Below the pieces are notes generated by a model. That model searched no databases and was not told the DNA's origin. It saw only the letters and a list, made by a program, of their open reading frames with translations. This document shows positions 8,480 to 17,117 of a DNA stretch of 64,000 nt, piece by piece. The stretch spans positions 186,001-250,000 of the forward strand of contig NZ_DOPX01000016.1 in NCBI RefSeq assembly GCF_003514505.1, in the 5' to 3' direction. Made by a program: the position numbers and the translations under genes. Position 1 is the stretch's first letter. Each line of letters begins with the position of its first letter. This DNA comes from Proteiniclasticum sp. (GTDB lineage Bacteria > Bacillota > Clostridia > Clostridiales > Clostridiaceae).

Positions 8480-9496
8480 ATGAAGAGTATGACGAAAGAG
8501 AAAAACATTTTAAAGAAATATCCGATTCTAGGCCTGATTCTTTTTGGCGCTGTTCTGGCTCTGGTTCCACCTCTGGCGGAAGCAGGAGTCTTAAAGAATG
8601 GATACATCACCACCATCGGTGGGACACTCATTTATGCCATTGCAGCTCTTGGACTCAATATCCTTCTGGGGTGGTCCGGACTGATCTCTCTGGGTACAGC
8701 TGGATTTATGGGACTGGCTTCCTATATCTCTGCTTACCTGACCATAGACCTGGAGCTTCCTTTTGAAGCGGCATTTATCCTGGCGGTCCTGATTCCAACA
8801 CTTCTTGGCATCTTGGTTGGACTGGTTTCCCTGAAGATTGAAGGACTGTACCTGGCCATAGCAACCTTGGCTGTGTCAGAGGTTCTTAGAAAGACCTTTG
8901 AAGAGCTGGTGCCATTTACTGGCGGATTCAGTGGAAAATCTGCGGATTATCCAACGCTCCTTGGTGTATTCGAACTCGACAGAACAACAACGTATTACTT
9001 CATCGTGGCCATTCTGGTCATTGTGATGATCCTTACTTATAACATGATGAACGGAAAGCTTGGACGTGCTTTGAACGCCATGAGAGGTTCTGAAGCAGCG
9101 GCTCAGGCCATGGGTGTGAATCTTCTTACCCACAGACTCATCGCATTCGCACTGGCTACTGTATTTGCCAGTATTGCAGGGGTACTCTATGTGCACTTCA
9201 TTAAATTCTCCTATCCCAGCACCTGGATCCTGAAGCTTTCCTTGGACTTCCTGGCCATCATCATCATAGGCGGTTTAAGGTCCATCTACGGAACAGTACT
9301 TGGGGCATTCATCGTCTTTGCAGTACCAGACCTCTTCCTGAAGCAGATTCCTTATTTTGAGAATCTGTCCTACGTACTGAATGGACTTCTGATCATCGTG
9401 GTCATCATCTTCTATCCGAACGGACTGGTGGGGATTGGCTATGACATCAAGAAACTCTTCAGAAAACTGAGAAAAGGAGGAAAGAAAGATGAGTAA
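8480..9496 (+). CDS. livM: Liv-type ABC transporter permease (LivM family)
   Basis: 338 residues with about nine to ten membrane helices. Segments GLNILLGWSGLISLGTAGFMGL and the C-terminal FLAIIIIGGLRSIYGTVLGAF are typical of LivM. The first ATG (8480) lies 1 nt after the livH stop. The 3' end overlaps livG by 8 nt. Second permease of the importer. Confidence 0.92.
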   Translation: MKSMTKEKNILKKYPILGLILFGAVLALVPPLAEAGVLKNGYITTIGGTLIYAIAALGLNILLGWSGLISLGTAGFMGLASYISAYLTIDLELPFEAAFILAVLIPTLLGILVGLVSLKIEGLYLAIATLAVSEVLRKTFEELVPFTGGFSGKSADYPTLLGVFELDRTTTYYFIVAILVIVMILTYNMMNGKLGRALNAMRGSEAAAQAMGVNLLTHRLIAFALATVFASIAGVLYVHFIKFSYPSTWILKLSLDFLAIIIIGGLRSIYGTVLGAFIVFAVPDLFLKQIPYFENLSYVLNGLLIIVVIIFYPNGLVGIGYDIKKLFRKLRKGGKKDE

Positions 9497-10280
9497 GATG
9501 GAGAACCGTGTACTGAGTGTCGAGGGACTTTCCATTGCCTTTGGCGGGCTGAAAGCTGTTGACAATCTTTCTTTCGATATCAAAGAAAAAGAAATCTTCG
9601 GGCTGATTGGACCTAATGGAGCAGGAAAGACCACTGTGTTCAACTGCATCACACAGTTCTATAAGCCGAATACTGGAGAAATCCTGTTTAGAGGGCACGG
9701 CGATCAGGTAACAGAACTGACGACAAAGCCTGTACATGACATCATCAAGCTGGGACTGGTCAGAACCTTCCAGAATGTAGAGCTCATCAGAGAGCTCAGC
9801 ATCATCGACAATGTGCTCATCGGAGGTCATATCGACTTCAAGGCGAATACATTCTCTCAGGCGCTGAGACTGCCAAAGGCGAGAAAAGAAGAGAAGCAGT
9901 ACAGGGAAGAAGCTGAGAAAATCCTTGAAAACTTAGGCATTCTCGACAGAAAGGATATGCTTGTCGGAGGTCAACCATACGGAATCCTGAAGAAGGTGGA
10001 GATGGCAAGAACTCTTATGGCAAGGCCTAAACTCATCATTCTGGATGAACCTGCTGCAGGGCTTAATGACAGTGAAACCCTGGAACTTGCGAAACTGATC
10101 AAGAAGATCAGAGATGAGTTCAACTGTGCCATCCTTCTGGTGGAACATGATATGAGACTTGTGATGGATATCTGTGACCGCATTTGCGCCATCAACTTCG
10201 GAAAACTCCTGACCATCGGCACCCCTAAGGAGATACAGCAAAATCCTGCTGTCCAGTCAGCATATTTAGGAGTGGAGTAG
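9489..10280 (+). CDS. livG: Liv-type ABC transporter ATPase (LivG family)
   Basis: 263 residues. Walker A GPNGAGKTT, LivG-style degenerate signature YGILKKVEMART, Walker B LIILDEPAAGLND, and H-loop His in VEHDMRLVMDICD. It powers import together with LivF. SD AAAGGAGG lies inside the end of livM; the genes overlap by 8 nt. Confidence 0.94.
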   Translation: MSKMENRVLSVEGLSIAFGGLKAVDNLSFDIKEKEIFGLIGPNGAGKTTVFNCITQFYKPNTGEILFRGHGDQVTELTTKPVHDIIKLGLVRTFQNVELIRELSIIDNVLIGGHIDFKANTFSQALRLPKARKEEKQYREEAEKILENLGILDRKDMLVGGQPYGILKKVEMARTLMARPKLIILDEPAAGLNDSETLELAKLIKKIRDEFNCAILLVEHDMRLVMDICDRICAINFGKLLTIGTPKEIQQNPAVQSAYLGVE

Positions 10281-10281
10281 T

Positions 10282-11007
10282 ATGAGTGATAAGAAAATAG
10301 CATTACAGATCAAAAATCTCAAAGTGAGCTACGGTGCCATTCAAGCACTGAAAGGCATTGACCTTACGGTATATGAGGGAGATGTAGTGGCGATTCTCGG
10401 AGCCAATGGAGCAGGAAAGACCACGACGCTCAAGAAAATATCCGGAATCATCGAAAGTGAAGGTGGATCCATAGAGCTCTATGGTCAGGACATCACGAAG
10501 ATGGAACCTGAAAAGATTGCAAGACTTGGTATTTCCATGTCTCCTGAGGGAAGAGCGGTATTTAGAGATCTTACAGTTGAAGAGAATCTGAAAGCGGGTG
10601 CTTTTACTGTAAAGGACAAAGCGACCATTCAGAAGAATTTTGACAGAGTATACAGATACTTCCCAGTGCTGAAGGAAAGAAAGAACCAAGTATCCTCCAC
10701 CTTATCCGGCGGAGAACAGCAGATGCTGGCCATCGGAAGAGCTCTTATGAGCAGTCCAAAAGTGCTTCTTCTGGATGAGCCTTCCTTAGGTCTTGCACCA
10801 CTTATTGTGCAGGATATCATGAACATCGTGAAGGAAATCAAGGAAGAGGGTACCACCGTCATCATCGTGGAGCAGAATGCTGCACAGACACTGAAAATTG
10901 CAGATTACGGGTACGTCATTGAGCTGGGCCTTGTGAACACTCATGGGAAAGCCAGCGATCTTGCCAATGATCCTAAACTTGTGGAAGCCTACCTGGGCAA
11001 ACACTAA
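10282..11007 (+). CDS. livF: Liv-type ABC transporter ATPase (LivF family)
   Basis: 241 residues. Walker A GANGAGKTT, canonical signature LSGGEQQMLAIGRAL, Walker B VLLLDEPSLGLAP, H-loop region VIIVEQNAAQTLKIAD (LivF proteins carry EQN here). One nucleotide separates it from livG. It completes the two-ATPase engine of the importer. Confidence 0.94.
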   Translation: MSDKKIALQIKNLKVSYGAIQALKGIDLTVYEGDVVAILGANGAGKTTTLKKISGIIESEGGSIELYGQDITKMEPEKIARLGISMSPEGRAVFRDLTVEENLKAGAFTVKDKATIQKNFDRVYRYFPVLKERKNQVSSTLSGGEQQMLAIGRALMSSPKVLLLDEPSLGLAPLIVQDIMNIVKEIKEEGTTVIIVEQNAAQTLKIADYGYVIELGLVNTHGKASDLANDPKLVEAYLGKH

Positions 11008-11040
11008 TCTTATATTTAAGGTACTTTTGTACTTAAATAA

Positions 11041-11139
11041 ACAACATACAACATACCAGAACCTAAACAACACAACATACCAACCCAAGTTACCATTATT
11101 AAGTTTAAAACAATGAATCATCATTGTAATTTAAGGAGG
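11041..11139 (+). promoter_or_regulatory. Leader of the binding-protein gene with repeats and a hairpin
   Basis: The 140-nt gap after livF holds repeated ACAACATAC units (11041-11049 and 11072-11080, plus a partial copy) and a hairpin ACAATGA-ATCA-TCATTGT (11110-11127) directly before the AAGGAGG SD. Such hairpins often protect the abundant binding-protein mRNA; this is inference. No terminator seen here. Confidence 0.4.
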
Positions 11140-11147
11140 AACACTAC

Positions 11148-12416
11148 ATGAAAAAAATCGTTGCTATGCTGGCATCCCTAGCAATAGTTGCATCTTTTGC
11201 GGCTTGTGGCGCAAAGGAAGAGACCCCAGAAACCCCAGGAACTGAAACACCTGGTACCGAAACTCCATCAGAAGAGCCAGAAGATGAAGAACCAGCTCAG
11301 GGTGTATTCGATGATCGAATCGTCGTTGGTAACTCTGCTGCCACATCCGGAAACTATGCTCCTGTTGGTGTACCATTCAACGCTGGTATCGAAGCTTACT
11401 TCAAGATGATCAATGAAGCAGGTGGCGTGAACGGAAGAAAGATTGAATTCAAGCATATTGATGATGAATTTGATCCAGTGAAGGGTAAGGCTGCTCTTTC
11501 CACACTGGTTGAAGATGAAAAGATCTTCGCTCTTGTTGGACACTTTGGCACACCAGTAGTTGGCGCAACCATCGAAGACGTGAAGGAATATGGAATTCCA
11601 GCAGTTTATTTTGCAACAGGTATCGGTCAGCTATACAATGACAAGGCTGAAGGCAAAGACAGAGGAATCTTCCCTGTACAGCCAATCTACAAGACTGAAG
11701 GACAGATCATGGTAGCAAGAGCTGTAGGTGACTTCGAAGCGAAGAAGATTGGTGTAATCTACACCAACGACGATGCTGGTAAGGATCTTTATGCTGGTGT
11801 AGAGGCAAAAGCGAAGGAACTTGGCGTAGAAATCGTTGCAGAGCAGGTAGCTGCTGGTGCAACAGACGTTTCTTCCGCAGTGACTTCCATCAAGAATGCC
11901 AATGTAGATTTCATCATCGGTGCTGCAATTCAGGCAACCATTCCTACCATCGTGAAGGAACTGGCTGCTCAGAACGTAAACAAAGATGTCATCACCACCT
12001 ACGTGAATGTATCCCCAGTCATCTCTGAAGCTGTCATCAATGAAATCAACGGCAAGTTTGATGTATACGGACTGGGCTGGGTTGACCTTGTAGAAAACGC
12101 AGACAACCTTGCAGCATTTGCTGAATGGGCTCCAGACTACGCTACTAACGTATATGCAATGACTGGATGGATCGCTGGACACTTCTTTGTAGAAGGTCTG
12201 AAGAGAGTAGAAGGAACCGTTACATGGGACAAGTACATGGATGCACTGGAAAGCGCTCCAATCAAGAACCCATTTGGTGGAGAAATCAACTATGCAGACG
12301 GTCTGAGAGCAGGTACACAGGAAATGAACCTGTCCAAGGTTGGTCTGGTGGAAAATGCACCAGGTTGGGTGCCAGTAGACGGACTTCAGTCCATGGATTC
12401 CCTTCTAGGAAAATAG
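11148..12416 (+). CDS. livJ: Liv-type ABC transporter substrate-binding lipoprotein
   Basis: 422 residues. Lipoprotein signal peptide with lipobox FAAC (Cys20), then a Pro/Thr/Glu-rich linker (about 24-50), then a type-I periplasmic-binding fold (PBP1, Leu/Ile/Val-binding-like: FDDRIVVGNSAATSG, GHFGTPVVGATIEDV). It captures the substrate outside the membrane for LivHMGF. Strong SD AAGGAGG. The true ligand is unknown; catabolic neighbours argue for an organic acid or amino-acid derivative. Confidence 0.92.
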   Translation: MKKIVAMLASLAIVASFAACGAKEETPETPGTETPGTETPSEEPEDEEPAQGVFDDRIVVGNSAATSGNYAPVGVPFNAGIEAYFKMINEAGGVNGRKIEFKHIDDEFDPVKGKAALSTLVEDEKIFALVGHFGTPVVGATIEDVKEYGIPAVYFATGIGQLYNDKAEGKDRGIFPVQPIYKTEGQIMVARAVGDFEAKKIGVIYTNDDAGKDLYAGVEAKAKELGVEIVAEQVAAGATDVSSAVTSIKNANVDFIIGAAIQATIPTIVKELAAQNVNKDVITTYVNVSPVISEAVINEINGKFDVYGLGWVDLVENADNLAAFAEWAPDYATNVYAMTGWIAGHFFVEGLKRVEGTVTWDKYMDALESAPIKNPFGGEINYADGLRAGTQEMNLSKVGLVENAPGWVPVDGLQSMDSLLGK

Positions 12417-12544
12417 AGTAAAGTCACATAGACGATATGATTTCCTAAAAGATGCAAACATTTTAAAATCCCCTATCATCAAAGTTTTAAATATCCTATT
12501 CTAGTAACAGGAAACCTGTATCAAAGGGAAAACATAATGGTCAT

Positions 12545-12573
12545 AAAGGGCAGGTGAAGACCTGCCCTTTTTT
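12545..12573 (+). terminator. Intrinsic terminator just upstream of the CoA-transferase
   Basis: AAAGGGCAGGT-GAAG-ACCTGCCCTTT followed by TTT, a near-perfect 11-bp stem. It ends only about 28 nt before the ATG of the next gene. It ends the liv unit, or attenuates read-through into the CoA-transferase. Confidence 0.85.
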
Positions 12574-12601
12574 AAAAAAATAAATCAGGAGGCGCCTAAT
12601 T

Positions 12602-13915
12602 ATGTCCTATAAAGAAAAAGTGATCAGTCTGGAACAGGCATTAGCTATGATCCAATCCGATATGAATGTAGTAACAGGTCTTGGTGCGGGAGAAGCTCAG
12701 CTTATTATGAATAATATCCACACCATCGCAGACAGAGTGAAGAATGTCACCATCACCAATTGCCTTTCCATGGCCAGTGGGGAATTTCTAAAAGAAGAAT
12801 ACGTAGATGCATTCAACATCGACGGATGGTTCTTCTCCCCACCACTGCGTAGAGCATTCAAAAATGGAAATGTATCGTTTATACCAAATCATCTCCATCT
12901 GGCAGGATGGAAGAGACTGGACCATGTGAAGCCTGATATTTTTGTCGGTACCGCTTCCATGCCCGATGAGCATGGATTCATCTCTCTATCCACTTCCAAT
13001 ACCTATGAATCCCAGATGATTGAGAATGCAGGGATTGTGATTCTGGAGATCAACCCCAATTATCCAAGAACCTTTGGGGATGTGGAGATTCATTATTCGG
13101 ACATTGATTATTTCATTGAAGCGGATTATAAGGTGCCTTCACTTCCAGACACAGTACCCAATGAGAAGGACCTGAAAATTGGGGCGTACATTGCAGACCT
13201 CATCCATGATGGTGATACGCTGCAGCTGGGCATCGGCGGTATCCCCAACGCCGTGGCATCTGCGCTGAAGGGAAAGAAGGATCTTGGCATCCATACGGAG
13301 ATGATGACCTCTGGCATGGTGGAGCTCATTGAATGCGGTGCTGTGACAGGAAAGAAGAAGACGCTTCATAAAGGCAAGCATGTGGCGACCTTTGCTCTAG
13401 GCAATCAGAAGCTTTATGACTTCATCAACAACAATCCTTCTGTCATGATTCTCAACGGAAAGTATGTCAATGATCCTGCGGTCATCGGACTCAATGACAA
13501 CATGGTTTCCATCAATACCGCCTTGGAAGTGGATCTCACCGGCCAGGTGTGCTCAGAGTCCATTGGACATATTCAGTTCTCTGGTACAGGTGGACAGTCG
13601 GACACAGCTGTTGGGGCTCAGAATGCCAAGAATGGCCGAAGCTTCATTGCCCTTTACTCCACAGCCATGGTAAAAAATCCAGTAACTGGTGAAAGAGAAG
13701 AGAAATCAAAGATTGTGCCATTCCTGAAACCAGGAGCCATTGTGACCCTTTCCAGAAACGATGTGGATATGGTCGTTACAGAATATGGCATCGCTCATCT
13801 TCGTGGCACCAATGTCCGAGAAAGAATCGAAAGACTCATTGCCATTGCACACCCTGATTTCAGAGATGAGATCCTCAAGGAAGCACATGAGCTGGGCCTG
13901 ATTTTTGATAAGTAG
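12602..13915 (+). CDS. Acyl-CoA:acetate/4-hydroxybutyrate-type CoA-transferase
   Basis: 437 residues, the length of the AbfT/butyryl-CoA:acetate CoA-transferase family. Visible family motifs are GIGGIPNAV (210-218), HTEM with Glu233 as the probable acyl-CoA acceptor (by position close to the known Glu of AbfT), and the C-terminal TEYGIAHLRGTNVRER. It would activate an imported acid by moving CoA from acetyl- or another acyl-CoA, or release an end-product acid. SD AGGAGG. The hydrolase gene follows after 8 nt. Confidence 0.88.
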   Translation: MSYKEKVISLEQALAMIQSDMNVVTGLGAGEAQLIMNNIHTIADRVKNVTITNCLSMASGEFLKEEYVDAFNIDGWFFSPPLRRAFKNGNVSFIPNHLHLAGWKRLDHVKPDIFVGTASMPDEHGFISLSTSNTYESQMIENAGIVILEINPNYPRTFGDVEIHYSDIDYFIEADYKVPSLPDTVPNEKDLKIGAYIADLIHDGDTLQLGIGGIPNAVASALKGKKDLGIHTEMMTSGMVELIECGAVTGKKKTLHKGKHVATFALGNQKLYDFINNNPSVMILNGKYVNDPAVIGLNDNMVSINTALEVDLTGQVCSESIGHIQFSGTGGQSDTAVGAQNAKNGRSFIALYSTAMVKNPVTGEREEKSKIVPFLKPGAIVTLSRNDVDMVVTEYGIAHLRGTNVRERIERLIAIAHPDFRDEILKEAHELGLIFDK

Positions 13916-13923
13916 GTGAAGAA

Positions 13924-14742
13924 ATGGCATTTTTTGAATTTCAGGGGAAAAACGTATATTATGAAACCCATGGTGAAGGAAAACCCCTGATTCTCCTCAA
14001 TGGCATCATGATGTCCACAAAGAGCTGGGGCATCTTCAAAGATGCCTTCAGTGCAAACAACAGACTGATCCTTCTGGATTTTCTGGATCAGGGACAGTCT
14101 GATAAAGTAGTAGAAGAGTACACCCAAGATCTCCAGGTGGAAGTGCTCAATGCGCTCATCAAAGAGCTGAACTACGATAAAGTGAATCTTCTTGGTATCT
14201 CCTATGGTGGAGAAGTTGCACTAAGATTCATCACAAAGTATGAGGGTCTGGTGGACAGACTTGTGCTGTTCAATACGTCCCACAGAACCAGCCCTTGGCT
14301 GAAAGACATCGGAGATGCGTGGAACTTAAGTAGAGACAATGCACTGGATTACTACCTCACTACCATTCCTGTGATTTATTCCCCTGAGTTTTACAACCGG
14401 AACAGGGAATGGATGGAGAACCGGAAGAAACTTCTTACAGCCACTGTATTCAGTGACAAAAACTTTATGGACGCCATGGTGCGCCTGACAAGAAGCGCAG
14501 AGACCCATGATGTGACAGAGGATCTGAAAGACATCAGAACCAGAACACTCATTGTGAGCAGCGAGAATGACTTCATCACGCCGAAAGAGGAACAGGAAGC
14601 CCTTCATAAACTTCTTGTGAACTCTGACTATGTGATGCTGCCAAAAACAGGACACGGCTCCATGTATGAAAGACCAGCACTTTTTACCGCGCTGACTCTA
14701 GGTTATATCAATGCTTCCGATTTAGAAATGACAGTACTATAA
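13924..14742 (+). CDS. Alpha/beta hydrolase
   Basis: 272 residues. Nucleophile elbow GISYGG with Ser93, acid Asp216 in SENDFIT, His244 in TGHGSM; oxyanion segment LILLNGIMMS (22-31). The elbow carries a Tyr where the 518-1558 hydrolase has Met, so the two are different subfamilies. Co-transcribed with the CoA-transferase (8-nt gap). It may release an acid from an ester or act as a thioesterase within the pathway; not determined. Confidence 0.87.
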   Translation: MAFFEFQGKNVYYETHGEGKPLILLNGIMMSTKSWGIFKDAFSANNRLILLDFLDQGQSDKVVEEYTQDLQVEVLNALIKELNYDKVNLLGISYGGEVALRFITKYEGLVDRLVLFNTSHRTSPWLKDIGDAWNLSRDNALDYYLTTIPVIYSPEFYNRNREWMENRKKLLTATVFSDKNFMDAMVRLTRSAETHDVTEDLKDIRTRTLIVSSENDFITPKEEQEALHKLLVNSDYVMLPKTGHGSMYERPALFTALTLGYINASDLEMTVL

Positions 14743-14776
14743 TCTTTTGAGAATGATAGTGTTTCATAATTGTTCC

Positions 14777-14804
14777 TGTTGTGATAAAATCGAAATGATA
14801 TAAT
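14777..14804 (+). promoter_or_regulatory. Promoter of the TetR gene
   Basis: TGTTGT, 16-nt spacer, perfect TATAAT (14799-14804). The leader carries an inverted repeat CCAGTC/GACTGG at about 14814-14843 that may form a hairpin before the SD. Confidence 0.45.
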
Positions 14805-14858
14805 TTGAAGAGACCAGTCAAAGACCCAAAAGAGTAAGACTGGCAGTTAGGAGATACT

Positions 14859-15476
14859 TTGGAAGAGTTTGTAAATTTACCAAAAACCAAAAGAGGACAG
14901 AAGACTTTAGATAATATCGTCCGTGCGGCTGAGGAGCTTTTCTTTGAGAAGGGCTACCATGCCACTTCCATCATCGATATTACCAACGAAGCCAATATTG
15001 CTCTGGGCACCTTCTATATTTATTTTAAGGACAAATACAGTCTGTATAAATTTCTGCTTTTAAGTTACAGCCACGATATCAGAAAAGCCATTGCTTTGGA
15101 TATCAAGCCAAGCCATACAAGATTCGAAGCGGAAAAAATAGGTCTGAAGGCGTTTTTGGTGTATATCAGAGACCATAAACATGTCTACAATATCATCTGG
15201 GAGTCACTCTACATCGACAAGACACTGTTTATTGAGTACTATGAGGACTTTGCAGGACGGTATGCCACAGGTCTTGTGAAAGCCCAGGAAAAAGGAGAAG
15301 TCGTGGATGTGGACACCACGATCCTCAGCTATTTCCTCATGGGGGTTTCAAACTTCATTGGACTGAAATATGTGATGTTTGATGAAGACAAGGATGACAA
15401 TCTGGATGAAGTGGTGGAAAAAGTCATGGATATCCTGGAAGCAGGCATGTTCCTCAATAAGAAATCAAAGAACTAG
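14859..15476 (+). CDS. TetR/AcrR family transcriptional regulator
   Basis: 205 residues, TTG start with SD AGGAG. The N-terminal HTH fits the family exactly (LDNIVRAAEELFFEKGYHATSIIDITNEA, then GTFYIYFKDKYSLY, about residues 17-60). The C-terminal ligand domain is helical. It ends the catabolic cluster and is the only regulator there, so it is the best candidate for the 22-bp palindromes at 5135 and 5742. Fatty-acid/acyl-CoA-responsive TetR members (FadR of Bacillus, FabT-like logic) are the closest precedent; ligand unknown. Confidence 0.9.
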   Translation: MEEFVNLPKTKRGQKTLDNIVRAAEELFFEKGYHATSIIDITNEANIALGTFYIYFKDKYSLYKFLLLSYSHDIRKAIALDIKPSHTRFEAEKIGLKAFLVYIRDHKHVYNIIWESLYIDKTLFIEYYEDFAGRYATGLVKAQEKGEVVDVDTTILSYFLMGVSNFIGLKYVMFDEDKDDNLDEVVEKVMDILEAGMFLNKKSKN

Positions 15477-15480
15477 AAAT

Positions 15481-15520
15481 AAGGAGAAGGATCTATCAAC
15501 ACGATGGATCCTTCTCCTTT
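15481..15520. terminator. Terminator between convergent tetR and traX-like genes
   Basis: AAGGAGAAGGATC ... GATCCTTCTCCTT with a 14-nt loop, followed by a T-rich tail. The palindrome can terminate both directions. Confidence 0.85.
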
Positions 15521-15534
15521 ATTAATGGAAATCT

Positions 15535-16209
15535 TCAGTTCATCGAAATTTGTATCAGGTAAAGAATCATGAGATGTACCGGATAAGCCGCATAAAAGCC
15601 GTATTGGATCAGTCTGCTTCCAAGGCCTGGTTTGCCATTATAGAGCATGATTGGAATCACAGCAAATATGGCGTACATCTGAATGGAGCCCGAGAGAAAA
15701 GACGTTGCAGTGCCTATTGCCAGCAGTATATAGATCTCTTTCAGACCATGAGGCATGCTCCTTGCAAAGTAGAAAATGAGAATATAGAGGATGCCGAGAA
15801 TGGTGTAGTCGGTGTTCAGAAGTGTTGCCAGCACCGCGGCACCTACAAAACCAGCAATAGAAACCAGAGGGATTTTATACCGGAAGCTTTCTGAGATCCA
15901 AATTCCCGAAAGCCCAAGAAACAGAGTGAAGAATATATTCTGATGGCTGCCATTCAAACCGCCAAAGAACGCATAATCAAAGGGAAGCTCTGAGATCAGG
16001 GCGAAAATGAAAAGCCTTGCTGCATACTTTTCTCTGCTCTTTGTGTGAAAGAAGCCTTCCACCAGAAGGAAACAGTAAATGGGAAAGGCGAGACGGCCTA
16101 TGATCCGATAGAGATCTTGTCCACTAAAGAAAATAGCACCTGTATGGTCAATGATCATGGTAATCAGGGCAATCAGTTTCAAATGCATGGAATTTAGCAG
16201 TTTCATCAT
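15535..16209 (-). CDS. TraX-family membrane protein
   Basis: 224 residues with about seven hydrophobic segments. The beginning (KLIALITMIIDHTGAIFF, then YRIIGRLAFPIYCFLLVEGFFHT) is the TraX signature, a membrane acyltransferase-like family first named for F-pilin N-acetylation; no pilin is nearby. Two tandem ATG codons follow GGAGGTGG, and the second gives better SD spacing. The light-operon terminator at 16298 separates it from the upstream DUF1295 gene, so it probably has its own promoter. Confidence 0.85.
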   Translation of the reverse strand: MMKLLNSMHLKLIALITMIIDHTGAIFFSGQDLYRIIGRLAFPIYCFLLVEGFFHTKSREKYAARLFIFALISELPFDYAFFGGLNGSHQNIFFTLFLGLSGIWISESFRYKIPLVSIAGFVGAAVLATLLNTDYTILGILYILIFYFARSMPHGLKEIYILLAIGTATSFLSGSIQMYAIFAVIPIMLYNGKPGLGSRLIQYGFYAAYPVHLMILYLIQISMN

Positions 16210-16297
16210 TCCACCTCCACTTCATATTATAGAGGTTTCTCACGCCGACTGAAACAGAATCTTTGTGATGAAAGCAATCTGGCTGAAAGCATATCAA

Positions 16298-16326
16298 AAA
16301 AAAGCAGCCATCGGTTATTCACCAAT
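16298..16326 (-). terminator. Terminator of the photolyase operon
   Basis: Minus-strand hairpin CAGCCATTGGT...ACCGATGGCTG followed by CTTTTTTTT. It lies just after the stop of the DUF1295 gene, marking the end of the leftward operon that begins near 24.0 kb. Confidence 0.8.
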
Positions 16327-16340
16327 GGCTGGATAGAGAT

Positions 16341-17117
16341 TCAGGATACTTTTTTGGGGAACCAGGGAAAGAACTTGCTGGTTCTTCTGGCATAGGCTTT
16401 AAAGTCTTCTCTGTCCTTATATTTCTTTTCCAGGAGTGGCACTCCAGAAACAAAGAGGAGGAGAAGGGTCATGAGGATGGGACTGAACACAAAGGGCAGA
16501 TCCTTCAGACCTGAATAGGAAATCAGGTAGAAACCGAACCACATGGCAGATTCTCCAAAATAGTTCGGATGCCTGGTCAGAGCCCAGAGTCCGGTGGTCA
16601 TGAGTTTACCTTTATTCGCAGGATCTTTTTTGAAGTTTTTCAGCTGTGCATCCCCTACGGCTTCGAAGAAAAATCCAATGGCGAAGAGGGCAATTCCCAC
16701 ATAGTTCAGAAGACTCAGGGAAGAAACATCAGAGCTGTTTCCTCTGATAAGAGGAAGACCCACCAGATAGGAGAGTACTCCCTGAAGAAGGAATACATTG
16801 GCGTAAGCCTTCAGCCTTGGCAGTTTTGTGCCCCATCTTTTTCTCATATTCACATAACGGTAATCCTCAGGCTTGTTCCAGTTCCGAAGTGTGATGTAAT
16901 AAAAGAGCCGGAGGGACCAAAGGGCCACTACTGCGGTTAAGAGATTCTGACGAAGTCCTGGGTTTTCAGCGGTGATCAGGGTGTAAAGTGCAATCAGCAG
17001 AAAAGAAGGACCCCAGAAACTGTCCACGATGGAATTGTTCTCCAGGTACTGTGCAAGAATAAAAAGTAATGTAAAAAATACCAGCAGCATCAATGCTGTG
17101 CCTACATAGGGATTCAT
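16341..17117 (-). CDS. DUF1295 membrane protein (steroid 5-alpha-reductase-like fold)
   Basis: 258 residues, about six to seven membrane helices. The family motif GLWALTRHPNYFGE and the tail DFKAYARRTSKFFPWFPKK are clear. Members resemble NADPH-dependent membrane reductases; substrate unknown. The gene overlaps the DAK2-DegV gene by 4 nt (ATGA), so it is translationally coupled. DUF1295 proteins occur in other bacteria near photolyase and cyclopropane-fatty-acid genes in photo-oxidative stress regulons (recalled, not checked), which fits this operon. Confidence 0.88.
   Translation of the reverse strand: MNPYVGTALMLLVFFTLLFILAQYLENNSIVDSFWGPSFLLIALYTLITAENPGLRQNLLTAVVALWSLRLFYYITLRNWNKPEDYRYVNMRKRWGTKLPRLKAYANVFLLQGVLSYLVGLPLIRGNSSDVSSLSLLNYVGIALFAIGFFFEAVGDAQLKNFKKDPANKGKLMTTGLWALTRHPNYFGESAMWFGFYLISYSGLKDLPFVFSPILMTLLLLFVSGVPLLEKKYKDREDFKAYARRTSKFFPWFPKKVS

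Noticed and set aside
11041..11080. Repeated ACAACATAC units as a possible CRISPR-like array
   Set aside because: Units are only 9-10 nt with no regular spacers, and no cas genes are present; simple leader repeats.
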